Positions 1 to 13,648 of a stretch of DNA of 64,000 bases are shown here, in pieces. Each line of letters starts with the position of its first letter. Position 1 is the stretch's first letter. Below the pieces are notes generated by a model. It worked only from the letters and a program-made list of their open reading frames with translations. It was not told the origin of the DNA and ran no database searches. Origin of the DNA: Poa pratensis (lineage: Eukaryota > Streptophyta > Magnoliopsida > Poales > Poaceae); contig CAMZMU010000107.1 in assembly GCA_947311845.1 (NCBI GenBank), positions 21,446,359 to 21,510,358 on the forward strand, given 5' to 3'. A program made the position numbers and the translations under genes.

Positions 1-2180
1 GTGTTCGTTTTCGTACAAGGAGCCCTACTGGATAGCGAAGTGATAGGTATGTTAAGCGGAGAAAGACTTCGCAACCTACCAAACTAAAGTTTGTTCTTAA
101 CCACTGCTGCAAGCCCCAAAGGACAGCTGACGAAGCTAACTGACAAATACGAGTTTCCAAAATCCACAGGTGGCAACCTAACTAAATTTGCCAGTATGCA
201 CCTAAAGCCTGAAAAATGTCGCGTCAGAAGAAGACTGCTGCTGCGATCCTATGTCTTCATCCTGCTGATCCATTGAGCCCCTCCCCAAACCACCATCTCG
301 TCCCTGCCGCCCTATCACTTGGTCGATCAGGCCCGCAACCTTGGATTGGATCCAGCACCATCGCCGGCCGTGATCTCAGCAAGCACCCTGTTTGCCTTTC
401 TTCCCCAGTGGCAATTCTACAAACAGTTTATGCCCAAACCGGCTAAGGACACGAGCTCGGAAAACCCTAATTAGTGTAACATTTCCCAAAACCAAAAAGA
501 AAAAATCCAGAGAGTGCACCACCGCAACCTTGAGCCACTCGGACCCCTGGTCGATGCTCGCCACCGCGGCGCTCGCCGGCGGCACGGCGACGGCCGCCGC
601 GACGAGGGCGAGGAGGGGGAGACGTGGCACCATGAGGTCAGTGGAATGGCATGCAGGGGGTGGGGTTTGGAGATCTGGAGTGGGGGTTAGTGCGGATGGA
701 GACTGGAGAGCACGCGGCGGTGGAAGAGGAGCGGAGCACGGGGACGGGGGACGGAGGTAGCTCCCTAAAATGTCAAAACTTAGAGTGGCAAAGTAAAATG
801 GGCAAAAACGAGTGTGGCAAAAACAAAATTTACCCTAAGATTAAGGTAGCTCCCCTACCTGTATTACCCTACAAAACAAATTTTACGAAACTTAGGGGCC
901 TATGATATTCCCGTAGCACAATGGCTAAGGGCCTCTTAGCATAAAAAAATACAGGAATTTCACAGTTTTGTAAGTGCAAAACAGAGTATTGTAAACACAG
1001 GAAAACGGCAAGAATTGTTAGTTTTGATAAAACGCAGAAAAACACAGAGAAAAAAAATGTCTCGATCCTCCGCATTTGAGACTAGAAAAGAGGTTGTAGT
1101 GGATGTTCAAATTTCTATGAAATTTAGGCATAGGAATCCAATCCATAAGATTTCATTTTGGTAGCACCATTCCTTTAAACCAAAAGCAATCCATAGGAAA
1201 AAAATCCTAAGAATTGGAATCGTATGAAAATCTTTTGAAATTCTTACAATCCAAAGATGGCCTAAATGGCTAGTTCACTTGGAGAACTTATCATCTGAGG
1301 AGGCAACATGGGAAGACCCCAAGTTCACGCACACAACTTTCCTTTAATTCCAGCCTTGAAGTCTGGAGCTCGCCAGGGAGCATTGTCACAAACTGAACAA
1401 GTTCGAGACGTGTAACTGAAGATTATCACCTATTGTCGACACTTTGTTCCTATTCAGACAACGAAGTATTATGTTGTTATTTGAATGAAAATTTGAATGT
1501 CACGCATTGTTATAAAACCATGGAGAGTGGGTGGCTCGACATCACGACATGAATAAACCCTAAAAGCTTGGCTCTCGTTCATGTTCCTTCGATCCTTCCG
1601 TTATCGTTGATTACCGGATTTCCTTTTATTTACTGTCAATCTAGGAGCCTGGTCGGGTCAAGTAATTCAGGAGCTCCCTGTTACGACATGGGCCTGACAT
1701 GTCCCAGGATGAACCAAAGTGATTTCGCTCAAGTAATGGGTGGTGCAGCTGTTTGAAGACTCACTATCATCGTGGTCGTTCAGCTAATCCTTGAGGAAGC
1801 ACATTGCTTCCGCTGCACCATTCGAAATACTTGTTCTTCTATGGTTTTAGCACTTGCCAGTTCCCTGCTATTCTTCAGAACAAAAAAACGAAAACTAGAG
1901 AAAAATAACCTACAAAAGACAAGTCATTAAAAGACACAGTTTCCTCGAAACATATTAGCCTGAACTAAAATGAACTGATCCCATCATCAACCATGTCTTG
2001 ATTACACATGATAACAACATTTAGGAGCGTTGCTGCATCCAGCCAGGATGAACTGCGTGGTTCATGCCAGCTTTGCCACCACATGTAGTTTAAGTACAAT
2101 GTAAACTTAGGCTGCTTATACTACATATATGCCAGCTTCGCAGGGTCCCATTGCATTATCGGTCCGGTGAACGGGAGAGG
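1..2180. other. Intergenic; no gene recognised
   Basis: No reading frame here shows a domain I recognise. Positions 520-760 form a short GC-rich island whose small ORFs lack recognisable features. Positions 1085-1265 are AT-rich with repeated ggaatcc/ggattc words and resemble a decayed MITE. The last few hundred bases before 2180 probably include the 3' UTR of the RecG-like gene that ends at 2181; this is inferred from position only. Confidence 0.5.
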
Positions 2181-4710
2181 TTAATCTCCAAGAATGCACA
2201 ACGGCTGCCTCATGCTGAGCTCCACTTTCAGCCGTGGAAATAGTGCTAGGTCGTTGCTTGTTCCCAAAACTCTCTGCATTGCAAGTTTTTAAAGAAGTTA
2301 CTGTAAGTTCAGTCTGATGAGTAGGAAATAGTAGTTTCCAGAAAAAGAGAGTAAATGGGAGGTTTGGGGGATGGGGCAGAACTTACCACTGCGGCAAGAT
2401 GCGCTTCTTGTAGAATACCTCCATCAACCTCCAGTCTAGCTATTGGAAATTCTGGAAGATGACCGGACTGTTTCTTGCCAAGCAGATCGCCCGGGCCACG
2501 CATCACCAGGTCAGCATTAGCTAGGTGAAATCCATCGGATGACTTTTCAAGCACCTTCAACCGTGGCAATGTGCTAGAAGTGGAGGACAGGAATATACAC
2601 TTCGATTTCTTTCCCCCACGACCAACCCGCCCTCTTAACTGGTGCAGTTGAGACATTCCGAATCTCTCAGCATTCATGACAATCATCATAGAAGCATCAG
2701 GAACATCGACCCCGATCTCAATAACTTGCGTTGACAGCAGAATACGAGTTTCCCCGGATCTAAAACTGCCCAGAGCTTCATCCTTCTCGACGCCCTTCAT
2801 GCGGCCATGCAACAGCCCACATGGATAACCTTCGAACTTTTCTTTTATGGAATCAAAATCAGCTTTAGCAGCATGAAGTTGTGGTAGGTGCTCTGATTCA
2901 TCTATGATAGGATAAACTAGGTACACTTTGCCACCATCCAAAAGCTCATCCCTCATCATCTGCAAGATGCACACCCAAAAGTATGATAAAAAACTGGGCA
3001 CTAGATCTAGATGCAAACAAAGACAAAAAAAACTCAAATGCAACAGCAAAATATACATCAAACTATGTCATCACCTGGAAGACAGTTTCAAACCCAGCAT
3101 CATTTCCTTCAAGAGCAAGAGTTTCTATGGGTTGCCTTCCTGGAGGCAAGTCTGTAATCTGCACGAGAAGTGGGTTTTGATTGTAAATATGTCACGTGCG
3201 AAATAATTCAAATACTGGCGAGAAATGAAAGATAGTAAAACAATGCAAGGAACAATATTTTAAACTATCGTGTTTCCAAATAGAACTCTGTGAAGGACAA
3301 GGTTCTGTATGAGTAGAGTATGTTACCAACTGTCATTTGCATTACTCTATAGTTACTCATGTGATGTGTTACTTTATTTTACTTTCTTGTCAACAGGGTG
3401 GGGGGTTGTTTATTGTGGTTCTTGTACCCCATGTAATGACCCTACATGCATAGCAGACATAATTACCTAGAGAACTCAATTTATCTGTAATATAGTACCT
3501 GAGTAAGAGACATATCCCCATATAAAGCAAGGGCCAGTGTTCTTGGAATTGGGGTAGCTGACATAGCAAGAACATGGGGGCCATAAATGTTTCAGAATCA
3601 GAAGCCACATCTTCGCTTGTATTGTCATTACTCAGCTTTGATAACGAAGTATACAGCTGTAACGAGTTGCAACAAATTAGCTTAACAATCAAATGTTTAT
3701 CTTGCTAAATTTGAAGAAAAAATAGGATGGCAGAAATCCACAAAGGAAATTTGGATGTCAAAGGTAACTACTAATCTGTTCTCTTGTTACACACATTTCA
3801 CCATTACATTTCTAGTTTGGTGTTACAAGTTTTTTAAATGTGATGATATGGAGTACTTCTGATGAAAGGTCTACTAAAATAATTTTAACGTAACAAAGTC
3901 TTAGAAAGTTGACCACATGTATTCTAGGATGACTTCTGTTTTCAAACAGAGGTATCAGCGAAAAATTCCTTGACAAATGACAGCATACAGCAAATAAGCA
4001 TCCACAGGGCAGAAGGACCACAACCATGCCATGAGTTCAAAGAAAAAAAATGGTACATACAATACAAAACTGACCATAGGATGCAATAAATGTAACAGGC
4101 AGAAGAAAGTTATGTTCATGCAATGATTTCAAGCACAAACTGTTGTTTTCGTTCACAATGGGCAATGCTTGTGGCATCTAAACAGACTATGGAACTTTTC
4201 AAATATGCATCGACAACAAAATTAACCAAAGGATGCAGTAAAAGCAATAGACAGGAGGCATCCATGTTGATATAATTCGAGCACAAAACTGTTTTTCTAA
4301 TGGGCAGCGGTCGTGGTATTTGGACAGACTATGCAGATTTTCAAATAGCTAAGTTCTGGACGAATTCCGGAGGGAAGGACTAGTCCCGTATCAGTATTTG
4401 AGATGTAAATCAAAATCTGATATTATTTGATATAATACATATTAGGATATCATAGCCATTGTAATGAACAAGGTGCAGAAATTTCATCTCGGTGAGGAAT
4501 AAAGTAACACACAAAAGGTGCATGCATGGTTAATATTTTATGTGAATAAAGTGCTCAGTAAATTACCTTATTATTAAACCTTCCTCGTTGAACAACACCA
4601 AAGCGTTGCTGCTCGTCTATAACAGAGATACGTAAGGCTGAAAAATTAGTTTTATCAGCTATCAAGGAGTGTGTTCCAATGACCATCGATATTTCTCCAG
4701 TTTTGAGACC

Positions 4711-4797
4711 CTGTCATGTAAGCACAATAGCACATAAAGATATGAAAATATGCATGCCAAAACTTGAAAAGTGCTGGGACTAGGGATAATAGCTTGC
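4711..4797 (-). other. GC-AG intron in the RecG-like gene
   Basis: The 87-nt intron between the exons at 4950-4798 and 4710-4567 starts GCAAGC and ends GACAG on the minus strand. The flanking exons are 51 and 48 whole codons and read continuously into the RecG motif order, so the GC donor is required to keep frame. No GT donor nearby preserves the reading frame. Confidence 0.75.
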
Positions 4798-7700
4798 ATT
4801 TCGAATTATCCTCGACTCCCTGGTGGAAGTTGAACCAGTTAGCAAGGCAATATTTGGTTTGCATTCATCTCCATCAAACTTCTCGAGCAATGAAGTTAGG
4901 TGTTCATAATGCTGAACAGCAAGTATCTCAGTTGGAACCATGAAAGCAGCCTACAAAAAATTATATGGTTAATACACCAGACAGATGTCTCCTGAATAAG
5001 GAAATCGCCACAAGCATATGATAATTTGTTTTCTTCTAGGTCCCATCTGGATCTAGCATCTAATATGCCCCAACAAGCTGGATATCGTTGATAAAAATCT
5101 TTTGATATGCTGTAATAACAGAGCAGAAGGATGTCAAATCTGAAGAGTGTACCTGAAATCCTGCGTTGACAACCTCCATACATGCTAGGAAAGCAACACG
5201 GTTTTGCCACAACCAACATCCCCCTGTTACAAAAACAACTTTATATAATATTCATATAAGCTTCAATATTAGCACATCTAGTTAGTGTACAGAAAAACTC
5301 ATGAGATCCCTGATTGACAAGACAGAGAGCTTGTACACAAATAAATACAAGTGTTTTGTAGTATCACATTTGGAATTTTAAACAGAAGGATGTTTAATGT
5401 GTACTTGGTCATTTACACATAACAAGGCAAGGTGGGAATGAATGGAATAAAACACTTCAGTTGAAATATTTATGTCTAACTACATCAAATAAACTCTCTA
5501 ACACAAAGACTGAAAGAAAATACGAGGCAGTTAACCAGTCATATGAAGCAACTCATTACTCTGTTTGAAAACATAAGGTGAATTTCTTGTTCACGAATAT
5601 AACGTGTGTTCCATATTCCAATGCAAAGAAAGTGTGTAGTTCCATCCATACACCTAACAAGTGTCCAGAATTAATTTGTATTCCCTACACGCATGCTTTG
5701 AATAAAGCACTTAAGATTTAATGACCAAGGGTACTTTACTCGCTGCATTTTCTCGTCTATGCGCAAGATAAAATGTGCCCTATATTTTCAAACGGGCGGA
5801 GTAATAAAAAAATGTCCAGAAACAAGAACGATAAAGTTAGTTAACAAACCAAGAAGAATGCAATTTAATTACTTGCAAGAGCCTGTTCATAGGAACGGGT
5901 CTTCTGAGATCCCATATAATCTCTTTAACAGCATTTAATTGACTAGCAGTAAGTGAATAAGGAAGAGCCATCAACAATTTCTTCGCAAGAGGAGACCACT
6001 CATCGACACCAACAGCATTTAACTCATGATTTTCACACTTAGATAGCAATTCTTCCTTCTCAACCAGCGTACCAACTGCTTCAAGCATTTGAAATAGTCT
6101 TCCCAACTGAAAGAATAACAAATGTTTTTGTTACTGGCACAGGTTCAGTTGCGCATTTATGAAAACCAATGTCTTATGAACAATAATAATGAACTGAAGA
6201 AATGTGACATGACATTCCCTCAAACTTTAGAATCACACAGATATTAACATTCATTTATTTTCAAATCAACTTAATCAACAAACCATATTAAGCTTCCTCC
6301 AGCAAGTTGCTAACTGAACAAGCACACAAATTATACTGAAATTTCTAGAAAGGTACAAGGAGATCTTGCAAAGATGACACCATAATTAGATTAGAATTAT
6401 AAGCAAAAAAGATTAAAATCTTGATTATATATTGAAGTTTGATGAAGGAGAAATGCTGAAAAGAACCTTTTTCTTTAGCAAAAGGAGATGGCAATATCCA
6501 AATTCCAAGGTAGCACTAAAAAGCTAAGTCATCTGAGCAAGGTGGTTTACCGAATCATATGATGCTACTACTTCTAAATCTATGTCAGGAATAAATAATG
6601 ATACCTGGAGATAAAAGAAGTCATCGAATATAAGCCTTCGCCGAGCAAAATCAGCTTCATCTCGATTCTTAGGTTTGTGAATCCCCATGTAAGCCTAAAA
6701 TCAACCAAAAAATGGTATGTAGGAATGAGTACAGTCTTTAAGAGGACAGACAGGTGACAAGGCGTACATAAAATACAGCTATTTAGTTTTTGGTAAGAAA
6801 ATCCAGCAATTGCTCACTCTTCCACAACTGAATGCTCCAAAACTAGATAAAAAAGTGCATGTCTAGCATCACTTAATAGAGTGGTCGAACATGTCATGGA
6901 TGTCTATACAGTTGTGGAAGATCAGTACAAAGGACTAGCGCAATACAAGTAACTCTATTGTGTAAAGTATAATTAGTGGTATTGCTTCTTACATCAAAAA
7001 GATTTGCCAAGTTGAACTCAGCAAGAACCTCAGGAGGAATAGGATCAATGTCTCGAGTCAGCATCTTCAAGGCCCTGCAAACATTTAGGACTTTATATAG
7101 CCATGAGGAATATAATGTGCAACTACATGCATTTCACACCAGGGTCAATGTGGCTCATTATTAAAGTTTTGCAGTCATTCCTTTAAGTACCAACATAACT
7201 TAAGTTATGCACCTCTATATATTAGCTCTTCGCATTGTAATCCAGAAACAACCATTCAACTTCAAGAACACCGTCATGTGCCTAGTTGGGAGTCTAATGT
7301 CCTTTAAGGTTTATTTGATTGATTCATTGATAGAAGTTGGTTAAACGTATCCGCTTTTACATACAGGATTTGAAAAAAGGAAATCTTAAACAAAATTTGA
7401 AAGATAGGTACTACACTAACAAAATTGAAAATAAACTAAAGAGATTGGTATGGATCCTAGCTTGAGGATCGAGTTGCTGCCTCCTTTCTCCTCAACCTTA
7501 GTGTGGTCATGTGGTGGCCATAAACCCAGTTCCACATGACAAACACAATCAACATTGAGAACACGATTACACATTTCCTTTCAGTTGACTTACAAAAGTT
7601 GACCAAATTATACTTTAGTATGAACCAATAGTTTGAGTACATTTGACGAAAATATAATCACATTAATTGTGGACTTAAGAGGGACATCAACTAGATCCCA

Positions 7701-10017
7701 ACAATCATTTAGAAACAAAAAAGAGAACACAAAGCTTGCACTGACCTAGAGATGGACTCTCCCAACAAACTTGCGTCCAGTCCCGCTTTTGATGGATATA
7801 TAGGATATGGTTTCCTGTCAAGCAGGGTACTTTGTTGCTCTTCTTCGAGCATGTCAATAGTGTACTCCTTCAAATCATAATGCCCATTAGAAAGTACCTT
7901 CTTGACCTGCATGCACAGAATCGGCGCAAAGGTATAAATCATATACAACATCAACCCTGGTCCTTTACACACACAAGAGACACCATTATTAGAACTTTAG
8001 AAGTGTACATATGCAAAAGTGATGGTTAGTCATTTTACCATAACATTATCAAACAAAACTTCAGAAAAACAGCAACAAAGTACCATGCTGCAAACATGCA
8101 TCAGTATACAGGAAGCACCAGCGAAAGGATCATCAAGTAGCATGTAACAGAGAGAAATGCGTCAGTTTACCAACCTTACCACTGACATAAACAAGATCCC
8201 CCTCTTTGTGCTTTGATGACATACATTTAAGAATATATGGAGAAGAGAAACGTGCGCCGCTGAGGAACTTCTTGAGGTGCAAATGAATCCTCTTTTTTTG
8301 CTCTGCGCCAGAGTTACAACTTATAGCTGAAGAGCTTGACTCGGTCTCAACTATTGAACAACCAACAACAACCTCAACGAGACCTAAAGTACTTTTAATC
8401 TTGACTCCCCTGAGAGAGAGAATAAAATATTTACAAGGATGGAAATATAATCTAAAATAGGTGCTCCTTTCTACATGAAGGAAAACGATAGCCAGAAAGA
8501 AATTCAATAACCAATTTAAATCAGCACATGACAAATTATCCAAATGTAGATGTAGAAGCAGCAGGAATTTCAGATAATATCAAATATTGTCTTCATTTTT
8601 GTGCTACCTAGTTGATTGCCTTTTTACATTCTCAGGAATATGCAACATCTACAAATAGCTTCCTGCACACAACACCCACGCTTATTTATTATATGATACG
8701 TTCCAAAGTTGTACTGTACTACACTGAAGACCACTACCTGAGCAAAGACCAAGGTCACAGGGTTTTAAAAAACAAGATGTACCACAGGTTCTCTGCCTTA
8801 GAGCGGCACTACAATTAAGCTTGCTGGAATGCTGAGAAATTATTTGAATTAGTGATAGTGGAAGAGAACATTAGGCTTTCTGACTAGTTGATTTATAAAC
8901 TTGTTTTGACAAGGTCGCACCCGAATGATTCAAGGAGGGCCAATGGTGGCCCCTTCTGGAAATTAGGTAAGCATCATAAAAAAGGTTACGAGTTCAAAGT
9001 TACTTGCTCATGCTCGAGTTCATTTGTTTATTTTCATAAACTCATTTCTACCTATTTTCCAGACTTCAGAAAATATTGTACCGATTCTAGCTCTTCATCT
9101 AAATTTGTCTATGTACGGACCACTGGGCTAGTTTGTGCTTGATGAATTGTATTGTGCTGAATTCTAGAGTACAGGGAAATAAATGTCCTAAAGTTATCAC
9201 AGAATCTTACATATCTCTTATGCTTTCCTGTTTGCCAAGAAGCGACTTTAACGGCCCTTTTCACAGACTATACCGAAAGCACATAGCCAAACAGCAAAAT
9301 GTGTCAAAATGGCTCAACCAAACAGATTGATGCAAAAGCCTAACACAGCTTAAGTCTAAATGTCTAAGTAATCTGACAATTCAATACCAATTCTATTCTC
9401 TAAACTTTAATCCCGGTCTCTATGAATCGTATGGCTCTATCACATCATTAACTATGTTATATTTATAACTACAAAAGGCCAACTCCAAGAGAAACAATGT
9501 TGTCATAGTAGTTCTACTACTTTGTTCCAAAAAAATAAAAGGCATAATCATTAACCACTAATGCATATACAATGTACAGTATTAATTATCCAAAGGGCAT
9601 GAAGACAGCTACTGTAAAGCCAAATCGGGATAACGATATATGCTATATGACAATGTTTTTATAGTTTTATGAGAAGACGTGGAAGGTGCTACAGGCTGAA
9701 CTGAAGCACAGTTAACACGTGGCTTTTGTGCAAAAGAAGATGCCAAGAAAACTCTTATATGTAAATATAGAATTACTTGGAAGATATAACAGTTCCAAAG
9801 AACATGATGTACTGCCCATCTTCTATTAGACCTTGAGGATTTTGTAGATCTGCATAGGTCCGGGGGAAATGCTGCAACAATTTTCGGATCTACAAAGAGA
9901 AATAAATTACATGAGAAGAATTTCATAAAAATCGGAAGATAACAGTGAAGTGGCTCTACTGTTGTTACCGTATGGAAGCCACCTTCCTCTAGCTTGCGAT
10001 ATTGCCTACTAGTTGTT

Positions 10018-10184
10018 CCAGGCAAGGACCTTATATTTTGTCCAAGATATTACCATCAGGACTTGTAGCATCAGCTAATGACTCGACACAAGATTCCCTA
10101 ATAACAGCTGGTTCTCCAGGCAAACACCTTTTACTTTTGTCCAAGATATTACCATCAGCAGTTGTAGCATCAGCTAATGACTCG
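10018..10184 (-). repeat. Imperfect 99-bp tandem repeat inside a RecG exon
   Basis: Two similar blocks (about 10018-10084 and 10117-10184) are offset by 99 bp, or 33 codons. Both encode versions of ESLADAT..DGNILDK followed by LPG. Copy 1 is one base shorter than copy 2 between the conserved GGCAA and GTCCAAG words (23 against 24 nt). That locates one of the frameshifts in this exon. The region is in the poorly conserved N-terminal part of the protein, before the wedge domain. Confidence 0.8.
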
Positions 10185-11285
10185 GGCAAACCTCCCATCA
10201 ACTGGCGGTACATGATCAATATTCTGAGTGATGAGAGAACTATCTTCACTGATTGGGAGAGTGTTTACATTTTCTGTGGAGGGACCTAATGGGTGGCACT
10301 TGTCAGCAAACTCGCTATTCATCTCCAAATTTCCACCAGATTCTACAATGAAATTCACGAGGTTTCCAGAAAGCATGGTTTCTTTGCACACCATATCAGC
10401 AGAATCATCATATAGTGCAATTGGGGATGAGTCTCCGATTTTTATGCATGGGAACTTTGCCGAGATTTCTGCGAAGTCAATTTCTTTCAAGACACTGATC
10501 AATTCTGTAGCAGATTCCCTGCGGACTCTTTCTTGCTCCATTAAATACTGTGTGTTACTATAGCCCATCAAAACAGGTACCTGCGAACCATTTGTTTGTC
10601 AACATTAAAACTGAATGGTAACAGCTTTGGGTATCATTAGTCACTGGAAGCATCAAGCAGACAACTGAGCAAATAGGAACAATTCAGGGACCACTAAATA
10701 GAGTCATCAGCTGAGCTTAAGAAAAGCCACAATGTTGTATCCTTTTTAATTCATATTATATGGATATGATCTCTAGTTAGCATACTCCATGCATAAAAAG
10801 GAACCAATTTCGACCATCAAAAGCTATATGCAGAATCTGCAAGTTATGTACGTTGTCAGTGTGAACACAGTTACCAAAAAAAATTGGAAACACATGTCAA
10901 CAAAACAAATGGAAACATGCAACTATTAGTTAGATAACTTGAAAAGAGAAACAATTATACCAGGACCATAATGTGTACAAAGATGAAATAGACAAAACCA
11001 AACTCAATACTGATGCAGGGAAAAACCGGAAGTTAAAACAAACAATGTCATGAACTTGCATACTTTGTTCAGGAGCTTCGATCTCTCAGACACCCCATCC
11101 ACCTGCAACAGCTTCTGCACGGACGTGTGCTTATCACGTGAACACCACCAGAAGAGCCTAGAACCAAGAGCATTTCTAAACCTGTAATCCAAACAAAATC
11201 AGTTAATTTCCCCAATGCCACTCGCTACTCCCTCCCTAGTCATTTGCGGACACAAACTAACAGTAAAATCTCCGCAAAACAATAC

Positions 11286-11780
11286 CTCATTCTGGAACAA
11301 ACCATTTTCGAGCGCCCCCTCCGAAACTCCCAAGAGATCGCGCTAGCTAGATGATTCTCACTGCAATCCTGAAACGGAGGGGAGCGACTTCACCTCAGGC
11401 AACGAAGGGGTTCGGTTTAATAAGCAAGGTAAGGAGCGAAGAGCCCGGAGCAGAATACCTTAAGCCATGATTGCGCAGAGGAGGAGGCGATCATTGAAGC
11501 GGCCGTCCAGGAGATACCCTTCGTGTCCCGCCGCAGCGCCCAGTTTGGCAGGCGCGGAGAGGGATACCATTAAATTTCTAGAGGGGGTCTGGAGCGGGGA
11601 TGGAAGACCCGGTGACTGGTAGTGGTGCGGCGGGAAGTACCGGGGAGGAGAGGCGGCGCGGGGTGAGCAGCTGCGCGAAGTTTGACTGAGAAGCCGCCGA
11701 GGTATCCGGTGATCCGGTGGCGGTGCTCGCTGTTCTAGGGGTTTAGGATCGAGGAACTAGCGCGGCGGCGGAGGAGGAGA
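11286..11780 (-). promoter_or_regulatory. 5' leader and promoter region of the RecG-like gene
   Basis: Upstream of the start codon the minus strand shows a possible leader intron: donor GTATTC at about 11458 and an acceptor CAG at about 11361-11363. Beyond it lies a GC-rich stretch to 11780 without a clear TATA box, as is common for housekeeping plant genes. Transcription start is not visible. Homology to copy B of the duplication begins just beyond, at 11785. Confidence 0.35.
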
Positions 11781-12161
11781 GCTTCCCTGAACTCGCCTGG
11801 GCGCGCGCGCCTTGCGGCGGCGGGAGGAGGCGCTCGTGTGCGCGGGTGGAGGGGTTGGGCTCTCCGGGGAACGGTGCGGCGTCGGCGTCAGGACGGAACG
11901 TAGGGCTGTGGCGAGTGGACGAGTGGAGAGGGGAAGTGCAAATGGTGGGAGGCGGAACGGAACGGAACGGAAGGAGATGTGGACGTTCAGATACGTGCAC
12001 ATCTTGGGCTGGTTTCAGTGGCCCATGACCTAGAGCAGAGAACGTTTTGGTCCGAGATGGGATTTTATTCCCAAGCAAGTAGGTGTATCGGCCCAAGTAG
12101 CATTCCACTGATGCAGAGATTTTAGTTGCAGTAAGTAGGTGTTTATGACATCCAATCACTA

Positions 12162-12318
12162 CTCCCTCCGTTTTTAAATATATAATGTTTTAGCATTTTT
12201 CTAGATTTACATGTATCCACATGTATGTAGACACATTTTAGTGTGTATGTTCACTCATTTGAGTCTAAATCTAGTCAACATGTCAAATAGCTAGAACATC
12301 TTATATTTAGAAACGGAG
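12162..12318. mobile_element. Stowaway-type MITE (copy A, first)
   Basis: Terminal inverted repeats CTCCCTCCGT and ACGGAG are flanked by TA dinucleotides. The same 157-bp element lies at 44358-44514 in copy B, so insertion predates the segmental duplication. A further decayed Stowaway follows at about 12380-12510; its right end was lost in copy A but is present in copy B. Confidence 0.85.
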
Positions 12319-12531
12319 TAGCTTGCGCTCCGAAGTGTTCTTTTAAAAATACAAGCTTTATGGAAGAAGATAACATGTACTCTCTGTTTTTAAATGTAAG
12401 ATGTTTTATGTGTGTCACATGTTATCTAGATATATACTAAAATAAGTGAATGTACAAACTAAAACGTGTCTAGATACATTTGTGTACATATGAATGTGGA
12501 CAAAAGCTAAACTTTAGTAGCTACACAAATA

Positions 12532-12682
12532 CTCCCTCCGTTTTTTAATATAAGATGTGTCCACATTCACATGCACACAAATGTATGTAGACACATTTTA
12601 TTTTATATGTTCACTCATTTTAGTATGCATGTAGACAACATGTGTAACATCTAAAACATCTTATATTAAAAAACGGAGAAAG
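12532..12682. mobile_element. Stowaway-type MITE (copy A, third)
   Basis: CTCCCTCCGTTTTTT at the left and a decayed AAAAAACGGAGAAAG at the right are flanked by TA. The copy B counterpart is 44788-44948, so this insertion also predates the duplication. The interior carries the mirrored ATGTAGACA/TGTCTACAT words typical of this MITE group. Confidence 0.8.
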
Positions 12683-13648
12683 TACCACCTTGTTACTTCT
12701 GTTGGAGCCTTGGAGGGGCAGGCTTTGCATGAAGAATATCATTCCTTAGTTGCCAAATCCTTCGTATCAACATAATGATCTTATTCCTTACTTCACTAGA
12801 AACTAAGCTTGTTACGAATACTGTCATAAGCAGGGATTGGCCACACCTCTCCTATACAGTCCAAAAACTTCTCCTTGTTACTCTCTTCTTCTTCCTCAAT
12901 GAAAATAGAAAGTCTTTTGTCTTGTTTCAAAAAATAAACATGACGAAAAGTGCACTCATGAACAACATATCTAGAGAGGTTTAGCAATCTTATGGTGCAT
13001 GCAATTACACCTACGGGAGGATCTTACGGAATTTAGCTTACGGAATGAGGTGGCAATGTTTAGTTGGAGGGGGTAAATATCCGGTATGCAAATAGGGGAG
13101 CAGGGAACAAGAATTACACACCGCCTAATAACTTTCTCAATTCCATTGCCACCATAACAAACCCCTTAACACGGTTACAAGATGCTTAACACAATCAAAC
13201 GCACACCACACACCGCTGATTACAGGAAAACGGCAAACGAGCAATCGACCAAGTGACCAACCGAGTCATGCACACACAGGACAGGGACACGAACGCAATG
13301 CTGCACACTTACTCGCGAGACGGGTTTTCTTTAAGCTGAAAACGTGACTGCATCGGAGACGCCGTCGGCCGCGAGCTTGTATGTCATAAGCCTGCCCATC
13401 TGCACCATGGCACCAAGGACGGTCTCGCCGGTGAGCGGCCGCCGGACGGCCAGGCAGTGCGCCCCATCCTTCCGCGGGTACCAGACGGAGCTCCCTGGCT
13501 GCAGCGCCATGACGGCGTCGTTGGCGAACACGAGCTTGATGGCAGGAAGAACCGGCACCTTCGTCGCGCCGGGATAGTAGCACAGCCACTGGCTGTTGGC
13601 ATATAGATCTGCCGCCCCAAGCCAGTTCTGTAGCGCCGCCTTGAGGAG

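Larger units (their letters stand above)
2181..11305 (-). pseudogene. RECG1: Organellar RecG-type DNA helicase gene, 16 coding exons, frameshifted
   Basis: RecG helicases remodel branched DNA; the plant version works in mitochondria and chloroplasts. Splice sites define coding exons (high to low): 11305-11286, 11181-11064, 10580-9969, 9889-9777, 8409-8175, 7906-7746, 7074-6993, 6694-6605, 6106-5873, 5223-5153, 4950-4798, 4710-4567, 3656-3499, 3158-3075, 2959-2387, 2273-2181. The total is 2941 nt, two short of 981 codons. Visible motifs are Walker [35 protein letters not shown] and the RecG TRG-type region (MRGPGDLLGKKQSG). The Walker A exon (71 nt) and the SAT-motif exon (158 nt) are each one base short while every neighbour keeps phase; both shifts soon meet stops. 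The 612-nt exon also leaves and re-enters frame. The start ATG at 11305 opens a basic, transit-like N terminus (MVCSRMRFRNALGSRLF). Homopolymer sequencing errors are an alternative to true decay. Confidence 0.88.

Noticed and set aside
376..760. Small signal-peptide-like ORF on the minus strand
   Set aside because: GC-rich overlapping ORFs on both strands with no family resemblance.
2181..11305. Bacterial recG contamination
   Set aside because: Sixteen exons with GT-AG (one GC-AG) introns and plant-type sequence exclude a bacterial source.
12796..12987. Conserved short ORF in both duplication copies
   Set aside because: Conservation is explained by recent duplication; sequence is low-complexity and without a domain.
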